Below are positions 55,850 to 64,000 of a stretch of 64,000 nt of DNA, one piece after another (within the stretch, counting starts at the first letter, position 1; each line of letters begins with the position of its first letter). The DNA lies in the NCBI RefSeq assembly GCF_030253575.1, contig NC_080568.1, positions 8,328,501 through 8,392,500 of the forward strand, written 5' to 3'. The notes beneath the pieces are model-generated. The model saw only the letters and a list, made by a program, of their open reading frames with translations, was not told the origin of the DNA and ran no database searches. The DNA comes from Rhododendron vialii (lineage: Eukaryota; Streptophyta; Magnoliopsida; Ericales; Ericaceae). A program made the position numbers and the translations under genes.

Positions 55850-56125
55850 AACGAACTGAGCTATTCGTGAGTTTCGAGCAATAAACAAACCGAACTGTTC
55901 GCGAGTAGCTCAAAACTCGAATCGAAACGAGTTGTTGATGAGTTTCGAGCAATAAACAAACTGTGTTCGCGAGTTTTGAGCAATAAACAAACAGAACTGT
56001 TCTCGAGAAGCGCGAGTACCTCGAAACTTCAATCGATAATAGTTCGCGAGTTTTGAGCAATAAACAAACAGAACTGTTCTCGAATAGCGTGAGTAGCTCG
56101 AAACTCGAATCGATAATAGCTCGGA
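55850..56125. repeat. Minisatellite of about 70-90-bp units
   Basis: GAGTTTYGAGCAATAAACAAAC is repeated four times, each followed by GAACTGTTC(T/G)CGAG and GTAGCTCGAAACTCGAATCG-type text. ORFs in it follow the repeat. Confidence 0.85.
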
Positions 56126-56189
56126 TGGTCTCAATTCGTGATACTCTAAACAAACGAGCTAGAGCACTCAATTTTGGCACGTTTCGTTT

Positions 56190-56545
56190 ATATATTTGCG
56201 AATTGCCGAGCTCGAGTTATCCAAAGCTCAGCTCTAATCAATTTGTGATACTCTATACAAACGAGCTAGAGCACTCAATTTTGGCACGTTTCGTTTATAT
56301 ATTTGCAAAGTTGCCTTTGCAAAGTTGCCGAGCTCGAGTTATCCAAAGCTCAGTTCGAATCAATTGGCAAGTTGCCGAGCTCGAGTTATCCCGAGCTCAA
56401 CTCGAATGCTCGAGTTAAATGCTCAAGTTCTCCAAAGCTCAGCTCGAATCGGCTCGCAAGTTAAATGCTCGAATTATCCAAAGCTCAACTCGAGTGAGTT
56501 GCGAGCTCAAGTTATCCAAAGCTCGACTCGAATTGAATCGCGAGT
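56190..56545. repeat. GAGCTCGAGTTATCC minisatellite
   Basis: At least six copies of a unit like GCCGAGCTCGAGTTATCCAA followed by AGCTCAGCTCGAAT; one larger block (GATACTCTA..ACAAACGAGC to TATATTTGC) is also duplicated (56139-56206 and 56246-56305). Non-coding. Confidence 0.85.
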
Positions 56546-56576
56546 TTGTATATGTGTATATATAAAATACAAGAAG

Positions 56577-56765
56577 GCTCATTAAATTGGCTGACAAGAC
56601 TTACAATGTTTAAAATCACGTGGAGGAAAGAGCTACCACCATGAAGCCCCTCATTAAATTGGCTGACAAGACTTACAATGTTTAAAATCATGCGGAGGAA
56701 AGAGCTACCACCATTAAGCTTGTTTAAAATCACGCGGAGGAAAGAGCTACCACCATGAAGCTTAA
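56577..56765. repeat. 73-bp tandem repeat, about 2.5 copies
   Basis: Unit: CATTAAATTGGCTGACAAGA, CTTACAATGTTTAAAATCA, CGYGGAGGAAAGAGCTACCA, CCATGAAGC. Copies at about 56580-56651 and 56652-56719, then a partial at 56723-56762. High similarity, so recent. Confidence 0.9.
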
Positions 56766-56769
56766 GGGA

Positions 56770-57230
56770 GCGTTGGCCAGGAGTCCATAGTATATGGACT
56801 TATAATGCAATAAGGACATCTATAGTTTCTATACTGGCGCCAGGGCTTGTGTCACCGGTTTTCCAAAAACATCCCTAACTCATAAAACACGCCCAAATAT
56901 TAAAATAAACCCACGCTAGAGAGAGGGAGAGATCTGTTGATTTCTAACGCCCAGAGAAGAGGTGGCAACGGTGGATAGCGCCGGCAGCGAGGTGAGGCAA
57001 TTCTGGGTGCCGGAGGTGAGGTGAGGACTAAGAAAGAGTCACCGAAGCCTTTTGTCGGAGATGAAGTTGTTACCGCAATCGCCGGCGGCGAAATGCCGTC
57101 ATGTAGGGTTGGCTCATCTTCTTTCTTTAGAGCCAAACGGCTTGGGCTGAAGTTGGCTGATTGGCTTCACTTCAGAAGTTCTCAAATTCAGACATTTTTT
57201 AGAACCTCCGTGGATGATTCTTATAATGTA
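56770..57230. other. GC-rich coding-like segment, unrecognised
   Basis: At 56940-57190 base composition is coding-like in both directions (plus ORF 57021-57242 and minus ORF 56900-57136), with GCCGGCGGCG and GGAGGTGAGGTGAGG. I recognise no domain. It may be another captured gene fragment, but no terminal inverted repeats were found. Confidence 0.25.
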
Positions 57231-57231
57231 C

Positions 57232-57402
57232 AGAAATGTTAGGGACAAAGAAAATTTATTCCGAAACTATCCCGAAAAGATCAACTAGTGGTTGAGATTC
57301 ACTTTGATGTGAGTGATACAATCATCAAAGTGATTCTCAACCATTAATTGCTGTTTTCGAAGTACTTTCGGAATAAATTTTCTTTATACTTAGCATTCTC
57401 CT
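57232..57402. mobile_element. Small hairpin MITE
   Basis: Left arm AATGTTAGGGACAAAGAAAA, TTTATTCCGAAA, GGTTGAGATTCACTTTGATG pairs with the right arm TCATCAAAGTGATTCTCAAC, TTTCGGAATAAATTTTCTTT, ACTTAGCATT. About 170 bp with a short loop. No exact target duplication was identified. Confidence 0.8.
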
Positions 57403-57639
57403 GTACTGTATAGTTTTGAGAAATGAAAGTGAGCAATGGCCTTTTGTCTTCCAAATATTGACTGTGAGGTCTTCCGTGAAGGAGCACAGAGAACAAGGGC
57501 GGATGGCAGGAAGTGGAAAGAGGACAAAGTTCTCTTGGGAAGTACAATAACTTTTTGGAGCTTAATGGTACAACCACCACATCCCTTTTACCATACAATT
57601 AGACAATTTACTGTATGATTTTCCAATTAATGCAATTTA

Positions 57640-57930
57640 GTTTTTCAAAAAAAAAAAAAAAACTACTATATCTTTTGGTTGCCATGTTTCTTTCGGTTTT
57701 TTTTACCTAAATTATTATTTTGGTATATATTTTACATTTATAGTAAGCTTACATTATTATTTTTTCTTTTAGGCAATTGTAAAAAATGAAACACATATGT
57801 TCGCTAGGATAGATAACATTATATGTCAGTCTTTTGGGATAAAGAGTATAAATTTGAATAGATAACTAAATCTGTTAATTTCATTACGATTATACAAAAT
57901 ACAGAATTCGCAGAGTTGATCTTATTTATT
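57640..57930. other. AT-rich, no gene seen
   Basis: A poly-A run at 57647-57662 then AT-rich DNA that grades into the repeats at 57930-59220. Confidence 0.4.
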
Positions 57931-59220
57931 GGTCTTTCTAAAAAAAAATAGATAATATGAATTTGGATAGATAATCTTATTTGTCAGTCTTTTGGAGATA
58001 ATAAAGAGTATAGATTTCGATAGGTAACCATATCGATTGATTTTAGTGTGATCATATAGAGTACATAAATCACAAAGATAATCATATTTGTTGGTCTTTT
58101 TGAAACAATACAGAGTATAGATTTGAACTATAACCATATTTGTTGATTTTATTACGATAATAAAATAAAAAACAAACTACAAAAAAGGTGCCAAACTCTC
58201 AAATAATGTTAACTGTGTTAATTTATTCTTTGAATTTTGTACAAAACAAAAAATAATATTATCTATTCCAATATATTCATTTATTGTTTTCAAAATAAAA
58301 TAATAGATAATGTTATCAATGTCAATATATTCTTTTCTAAAAATATCAAAGAAAAGTCCTAAAAGCATTTTCCAGACCTTTTTCATAGATTTTTTTTTTA
58401 AAAAGGTAAAAATTATTTTAAACTTTTTTTACTTCTCTCTTCAACAAATAATGAAACACTTATATTCGTTAGAATAGCTAACCTTATTTCTCAATCTTTT
58501 TGGCTAAAGAATTCACAGAATTGAACTTATCTATTGATCTTTCTGGAAAAAAAAAATAGATAGAATAAATTTGGATAGATAACCTTATTTGCCAATCTTT
58601 TGGGGATAATAAAGAATATAGATTTTGATAGATAACCATAACGATTGATTTTCTTGTGATTTTCTTGCGCTTTTACAGAGTACATAATTCGTAAAGATAA
58701 TCATATCTGTAGATCTTTTTGAAACAATACAAAGTATAGATTTGAGCTGATAACCATATCTGTTAATTTTAATACGATAATAAAATAAAAAATAAACCAC
58801 AAAAAAGGCGCCAAACTCTAGATAGATAGTGTTAGCTGTGTTAATTTATTCTTTGTATCTTGTAAAAAACAAAAAAAATAATATTATCTGTTCCAATATG
58901 TTCATTTTTTGTTTTCAAAATAAAAAAATAGATAATGTTATCTGTGCCAATCTATTCTATTCTGAAAATATCAAAATATTAGTGACCTGATAACCATATC
59001 TGTTGATTTTATTATGATAATAAATAAACCACAAAAAGGTGCCAAACCCCCAGATAGATAATGCTAACTGTGTTAATTTATTCTTTATATCTTGTAAAAA
59101 AACAAAAAACAATATTATCTGTTCTAATATATTCGTTTTTTGTTTTCAAAATAAAAAAATAGATAAAATTATCAGTGAAAAAATCTATTATATTCTGAAA
59201 ATATCAAAATACTAGTGACA
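57930..59220. repeat. Degenerate tandem array, units of about 250-600 bp
   Basis: Recurring words in the same order: TTGGATAGATAA, CAGTCTTTTGG / CAATCTTTTGG, ATAATAAAGA(G/A)TATAGATTT, GATAACCATA, ACACAAAAAAGGTGCCAAACTC-type text, TTAACTGTGTTAATTTATTC, AATATTATCTRTTC, AATATATTC, TTTTGTTTTCAAAATAAAA, GATAATGTTATC. The series occurs at about 57935-58345, 58545-58975 and (partial) 58985-59205. ORFs are not conserved between units. Confidence 0.8.
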
Positions 59221-59221
59221 C

Positions 59222-59500
59222 ATTTGCAGATAAGTGTAAACAACTTTAACTGAATGGAGACCGGTTCACACCTTTACTGGAATCAAAATACTAGTGACAC
59301 ATCACTTTGCTACAACCCAATAACACATCTCTCACATACAGGTGGGTTCCATTGAAAGACAAGTACAAACAACTTTAACCGAATGGGGACCGGTTCACAC
59401 CTTTGCTGGAACCAAAATACGTACTAGTGACACATCACTTTGTCACACTCCAATAATACATCTCTCATATACAGCCTAATACAGGTGGGTTTCATTGAAA
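59222..59500. repeat. Tandem duplication of about 135 bp
   Basis: Two copies share AACAACTTTAAC, CGAATGGGGACCGGTTCACA-type text, CCTTTGCTGGAA, CAAAATAC, ACTAGTGACACATCACTTTG, ACATCTCTCA, ATACAGGTGGGTT and CATTGAAA. Separate from the array to its left. Confidence 0.85.
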
Positions 59501-60246
59501 TGAGTCATAAATATATGTGAGAGGAATGTAGTTGGAATGTGGCAAAGAGATGTGTCCCTAGCTAGCATCTCTTATGGTGGAATAATTTTTCTTGCTTAAA
59601 AGTTACAGCGGTAACTATACTCTTTAACCTTGCCGACTGAATAGGAGGGGCAACTGTCTCATCTCTTGTTCCCTTTCCTTTCTCTACTTTCCATTTTTTT
59701 CCCTTCTCTCTACTCATACTATCATCGCTGAATTACATCTCTATTTTTCTCCCCAGTCATTTATCTTCAAATAAGAAATGATCCTACCACCAACGCTACC
59801 TCTGGTGCTATCCCAATGTCTTCTCCACTGCCGTAACATCTTCCCGATTGAGCAGCCACAGTTGGGTGTCTCCCTCGATTGAAAAACCACATGACCTCCT
59901 TGGTCATCAAATAGCAACGGACAAAACAAAGCAAATTACATAACAATTCGAGAATTTGCCATGGCCACACTGTGGCAACGATCGGATTTTGTCTCCGATG
60001 AAGTATTCCGTCAAAAAATTCGCAATCAGAGAATTTATTGGCGAATTCGACCGTGTAAGTGAGCTTTGGGAGAGAATTGAGGATTTTCATCTTCGGGCCA
60101 TTGTTCGCCGGCGGCGGAGGAGATAATCATCTACTTGAACTCGTTGGACATAACGAGTGGCTCTGCGACCATCTGCTTGAACTCGTTGGCCTTGGTGTCG
60201 TTGGTGCCGCTACCAAATGCAGAACACCCTCTGCGTCGGCGAGTGG
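59500..60246. other. Unrecognised segment with coding-like stretches
   Basis: Pyrimidine-rich DNA (59640-59760) followed by moderately GC-rich stretches (59780-60240) open in several frames (for example minus 60090-59767 and plus 60059-60340). No domain or splice pattern recognised; possibly captured or decayed gene sequence. Confidence 0.25.
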
Positions 60247-60342
60247 TCGAATTCTATTTGCTTTGTGTTTGTGTGCGGTCTTTTTTTCAAATGAGAATTC
60301 TATTTGCTTTGTGTTTGTGTGCGGTCTTTTTTTCAAATGAGA
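60247..60342. repeat. Exact 48-bp tandem duplication
   Basis: The unit GAATTCTATTTGCTTTGTGT followed by TTGTGTGCGGTCTTTTTTTC and AAATGAGA occurs twice back to back with no differences seen, so it is recent. Confidence 0.9.
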
Positions 60343-60349
60343 GACTCGT

Positions 60350-61234
60350 AGCGTAGGGCTGAAACCGACGCAGCACAATATCCGGTAAGACCGGAGTCGA
60401 ATCCACAAAGACGGTGATGTGTGCTGACTAAAAATTCAAGTTGTTATAATTTAAATGAGCTCTTAAGTAGCCACCCCTTGTCGATTTGGTTGAGATTAAT
60501 AAAAACTAACAAATTGATGTATTCTTTCAAATAAATAAAAGAAAAGTACGGGTTCATAGCACTGCTCTGTTTGGAGTTCTTAAAAACATTTAATTATAAA
60601 TTGAAAAAAATACATTTTTTTCAATACAAGGACGTTAGACTTTATAACATTTACATTAATTGACTGTACACTTTGCGACAACCTGGGCTAAGTGCCCTAT
60701 TTGGCCACTTCTTTTAGACTGATGCCCAATTTTCTAGAAGCTTAAATAGGGGAGGGAATGGTCTTGAGCTGGTAAATCTTCCGATGTGGGACAATGTTCA
60801 AGTGAACTTCCTCCTTTATGAGGTGGTGGCTCCACATTCCCTTGAGCGCTGAACCTACCATACCATCATGATTTCGAGCCAAAGTGAGCCGAACTCAAGC
60901 CGAAAAAAGTGAGATCGAAACATGATTTTTTTAATAAAGATAAAAATAAGTCGTTTATTGACTTAAATTTGTCTTTGTTAAAAAATTTGGGTTTGTCTCG
61001 TACCTTTTAGATTCCTCTCGTTGTGATTGCTTCTATGACGAAAAACTAAAAAATGCAAAAAAAATTGAATAAGAAAAAAAAAATCTAAATGAATTATTTG
61101 GGCAAAATCTAAATGAATTATTTGTGGTCCCATAACTTCCATTTGAATAGATATCTCTAATCAATCTCACAAATATAATCCACCTAATTATTACAGAATA
61201 TTAACTAGGCATGTCCACCTACCCGACCGATGAC
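60350..61234. other. Retroelement-like fragment then AT-rich DNA
   Basis: GACGCAGCACAATATCCGGT, AAGACCGGAGTCGAATCCAC and AAAGACGGTGATG (60371-60419) is wording found in plant LTR retrotransposons; no matching partner repeat is present. The remainder has no recognised feature. Confidence 0.35.
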
Positions 61235-61239
61235 CATAC

Positions 61240-61913
61240 TATTGGAAATTTACGGAATTTCGGTTGAATGAAACCGGAATTTTGGAGGGTCTTCCGAGGC
61301 AACCAGTCCCTGGTTCGTTGTATCTGGACGCACCACCACAATCAATAGACGTATTGATGTGTGTGGCCGTAACTCCCGCAGCATTACTCCTTCCTATGAT
61401 GGCCATGATGATGTTTTATTCAGCAATTGATGGCTGTTTTATTCTTGTAACCTCCAAGCATTTGATGGCAGCATAATGGCTGAATTCATTTCAGCAATTG
61501 ATGGCTCTATTCACCCCTTCTTCCTCCTCCACTCTATATAAAGGAGGCTCACGTTTGGAGGAATAATAAGAAAATTCCAGCCCTTCCAATAATTCCAGAA
61601 TATTGTTCTTTGAGAGAGAGTGACAGGCGGTAGTCAGTTCGGCAAGGCGGTCGACGGCGGTGTTCCGACGGCTTGCGGTTTAGCCGAGCCAACCCTGGGA
61701 GGAAGACGTCGAACAAGAACCTTCAACACCGACGGTAGGCGGTGAATCTTTCTTAAGGAGACTGTGGTATCACACAGGACTCGGTTTGATTTTCATTCAA
61801 TCTGTTTGTATCTCGTTTCATAATCTGTCTATTGTTATGTATTCTGTAACTTCGAATTATCAATGGAATTGTTCTCTGGAATTTTTCTGTTATTGCCGTA
61901 TTTTTTCCCAACA
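61240..61913 (+). mobile_element. Solo LTR, 5-bp TSD
   Basis: Exact CATAC duplications at 61235-61239 and 61914-61918 flank a 674-bp LTR starting TATTGGAAATTT (a mutated TGTTGG start) and ending TTCCCAACA. Inside, TATATAAAGG near 61534 is a good TATA box and the downstream text is leader-like, as in an LTR promoter. No primer-binding site, polypurine tract or second LTR is next to it, so it is a recombination product. The 70-codon ORF within is not a gene. Confidence 0.9.
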
Positions 61914-61918
61914 CATAC

Positions 61919-62374
61919 CTGACCCAACCGAAAAATAGGCATAACAGATGAGATTGATAACCTTTATCGGTCAGGTTCGGGCCAGATTTGTTGGATATTT
62001 CATTTGGTCGGTCGAGTGTCGGATGCACCTAATCATTTTTCAATCCAACCAGACCAGATCAACTGTTTACATATATAAGAAGAAAAACCCTAATTCGGCC
62101 CTCCACTACTCCACACATACTCCTAATTGATTAGACGACCCAAGAACCCTAAATCCTAATCGATTAGACAACCCAAGAACGCTAATCGATAACCCAACTC
62201 CTCTCTCTCTCTCTATCAGAAACCAACACCTCGCCGCTCCCCTCTCAGAGCCTCCGACGATTGACTCAGTGACTCCGAATATATGGTTCATGTATCTGAT
62301 ACTATTTTCAATGACTCCAATTTGGTATGTAGTTAAGTTCGTTTAGCTTATCTTTGTTTTTATCGGGGAAGAAA
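61919..62374. other. Leader-like sequence with a short tandem repeat
   Basis: AACCCTAAT-type text and CT-rich DNA at 62085-62260 look like a plant 5' UTR. A unit of about 30 bases (TAATYGATTAGACRACCCAA then GAACCCTAAATCC) is repeated about 2.5 times at 62124-62192. No coding sequence follows. Confidence 0.35.
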
Positions 62375-62690
62375 ATATTGTGTGATCACTTAATAAGATA
62401 CATTGGGGAAGGATTAGTAGCCAAACATCATGGTTTATTACAACATTTTTTTATGGTGCTAGTTACGTATTATCTTTGTAGTTATGAACTTATGCATGAA
62501 TGTGTGCGGTATGCACATAACATAACGGTCAGTTTGACAACTATGAAAAATATTATTGAAAGTAAGTATCGTGTACTACTCCCTCAAATAATTTTCAATT
62601 TTTTGTTTGGATAAGGGCTGAAATATTTCATTTAAGGCAAGTTTTTCTCCATCTCTTTCCACCAAAAGTAGCTCATGCTAAACCCGGTCG
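62375..62690. repeat. Duplicated block, partner at 39690-40200
   Basis: See the partner block: same text order from GTGATCACTT to TTTCCACCAAAAGTAGCTCA. It lacks the family B MITE and the TA repeat present in the partner. It lies on the same side of the second MYB 3' end as its partner does of the first. Confidence 0.85.
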
Positions 62691-62821
62691 AGAAAGCGTG
62701 AGATTGGGGGAAAGGCGGGGTTGAGAATAGCGATTTCGAGACGGGTTTTGGGTGTTCTTGTAAGGATAATAGTAGTAGCAGGTGTGAAAGCGGTGCTTCT
62801 GATTCGTCTCGTGATGTTTAT

Positions 62822-63108
62822 TGATATACACACCCCTTATTTAGGTGTGTATCATATGCACCTCCCAAAATGTTATGAATTATAGAGAAAATGTTACGAA
62901 TCATATTGCTAAAAAGTTACGAATCGTATAAAGGTTACGAGATACACCAAAATGTTATGAATCATAATGAAAATATTACGAATCGCACTGTTGAAAAGTT
63001 ATGAATTCTAGAACAAAAGTTACGAAACACTCTAAAACATTATGAATGAACCATAAAATAGGTGCATATGGTACACCATTTTAAAGGGTGTGTATTGTAG
63101 ACTTTCCC
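62822..63108. mobile_element. MITE with inner 20-24-bp degenerate repeats
   Basis: Inverted ends of about 40 bases: GATATACACACCCCTTATTT then AGGTGTGTATCATATGCACC at left, and from the right GTCTACAATACACACCCTTT then AAAATGGTGTACCATATGCACC. Between them about nine units of the type AAAATGTTACGAATCATA follow one another with point differences. No ORF. Target duplication not resolved. Confidence 0.75.
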
Positions 63109-63109
63109 T

Positions 63110-63477
63110 TCAGGGTTCATTGTTTCGATCTATAAACTAATTTTGTATTCAGTACTGCTAAGTGGATCGACATTGGGGAGATACTCCTAAATTGCAACTC
63201 GGCCATGGTTTCGTTAATTAATGAAATAGAGCAATAGATCTGTTGGGGAATGCTAAGAGAAACCCAAAGCCAAGCTCTATAAGCATCCCCTCTCTCTCAG
63301 TTCAAGCTCTGATAGGTTTAGAGCATGAGACTCAAACAGAACGACAAAATAATCCTATGGATTTGAAGAGGCATTCTGGTAAAGCAAATGATGTGGTGAA
63401 GGGTAATTAAGTCATGTAATGAAAGAGTTTTGACAAGAACAAAATAGGTTTTGACATTATCAGCATCCAATTTTTTT
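63110..63477. other. Intergenic, no gene seen
   Basis: No exon or element recognised. The homology to the 44.5-45.1 kb block starts at about 63478. Confidence 0.4.
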
Positions 63478-63941
63478 TTCTAGAACGTACTTCTCTACTA
63501 AATAAAAAATGAGAAGGGTTCTGATTTTTGATCGTTGTTGAGAATCGGGAGTGGGCTCACGATGGTTCAAAACAAGACCAGAGCTTGGTGACTTGGTTCC
63601 CTTTCCCCTCCCCCGTTCTCTCTCCATTCCGGACTTCAAGTACTATTACAATTAGTACCTTTAAAAAGAGTGTTAATTAGTTCAGTTTTGTACTGAGCAG
63701 TACCATTAGAAAATCCTTCAGCCCTTCTGCTAGCTAATTGTGCAATTGACAACTACTTTATAACACTAAAATGCATTTCACAACACCATTCAGTTACAAT
63801 AAATTACCCAATACTTCTAATTATTTTGAAATGCTTATTGATACACCATTTGTGAAGTGAAAATCGCTAGTTTTGTACAAGACGATAAGATATTTTCTTA
63901 TCGTGTCGTACAAGAAGTTAGTACGTTGAATCTCGTCTCGT
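63478..63941. repeat. 3' flank of the second MYB gene, duplicate of 44573-45024
   Basis: Long, nearly collinear match to the flank of the first MIXTA-like MYB with scattered substitutions and two indels. Contains the conserved CGATAAGATATTTTCTTATCG inverted repeat near 63871-63893, present in both copies and possibly part of the 3' UTR. Confidence 0.9.
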
Positions 63942-64000
63942 TCAAAATATCGCCGAACCTGATGGCGAACAATTCACCAAATTCAAAATGCTGTTCCAGT
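63942..64000 (-). CDS. Second MIXTA-like R2R3-MYB, 3' end only
   Basis: On the minus strand the last codons read [18 protein letters not shown] followed by TGA at 63944-63942, aligning with the first gene's [18 protein letters not shown]. The remainder lies beyond the window. The C-terminal NYWNSILNLV motif is typical of MYB106/MYB16. The open frame and conserved end suggest this copy is still coding, but the DNA-binding part cannot be seen. Confidence 0.9.
   Translation of the reverse strand, partial: WNSILNLVNCSPSGSAIF

Noticed and set aside
55850-56545. Possible CRISPR array from spaced repeats
   Set aside because: Units are directly adjacent and degenerate, in plant nuclear DNA without cas genes; these are minisatellites.
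60371-60419. tRNA-like GTCGAATCCAC near a CCGG stretch
   Set aside because: No cloverleaf arms or anticodon loop at proper spacing; the wording fits a retroelement fragment.
61264-61476. 70-codon ORF with a hydrophobic segment
   Set aside because: It lies entirely inside a solo LTR bounded by a 5-bp target duplication and has no family match that I recognise.

Overview
The window is nuclear DNA from a flowering plant, most likely a eudicot. The evidence is intron-rich genes of plant-specific families (CASP, NAC, R2R3-MYB, a PsbQ-like lumen protein), a plant MIR169 hairpin, AT-rich intergenic DNA and a dense load of plant-type transposable elements. I cannot name the species from sequence alone.

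Layout. A MIR169 precursor lies at 903-1196 (+). A CASP gene (three exons, 187 aa) is at 7228-8674 (+). A PsbQ-like (PQL3-type) chloroplast gene (two exons, 195 aa) is at 9761-10642 (-). A Mpo1-like/DUF962 gene (four exons, 203 aa) spans 14504-20197 (+); its 4.9 kb intron 1 holds three tandem copies of the exon 1 3' end, two small MITE-like insertions, and a Mutator-like element with a hAT element nested in it. A short LTR retrotransposon (20928-22392) separates it from a CYP704-type cytochrome P450 (six exons, 532 aa) at 22637-25107 (-). A NAP-type NAC gene (three exons, 280 aa) is at 29030-31268 (-). From about 31.8 to 44.5 kb I see only mobile elements, among them a decayed hAT transposase fragment, two copies of a GGATCC-rich hAT family and a Harbinger-like MITE nested in another MITE. 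A MIXTA-type (subgroup 9) R2R3-MYB gene (four exons, 366 aa) spans 45025-50015 (-), with five or more inverted-repeat elements in its introns. From 50.2 to 63.4 kb come foldback elements, a 0.9 kb tandem duplication, a Pack-MULE carrying a broken DUF579 gene fragment, several minisatellites and a solo LTR. The last 59 bases are the 3' end of a second MIXTA-type MYB, a diverged tandem copy of the first.

The genes do not form one pathway. Several belong to surface and barrier biology (CASP for Casparian strips, a CYP704-family oxygenase, MIXTA MYBs for epidermal cells and cuticle), but that grouping may be chance. No prokaryotic-style system or clearly new multi-gene system was found. The most informative signals are the MYB tandem duplication, the repeated local duplications in and around the Mpo1-like gene, the Pack-MULE with captured DUF579 sequence, and many mobile elements whose exact target-site duplications can be read directly. 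All gene models are hand-built from splice consensus and family knowledge, without transcripts.
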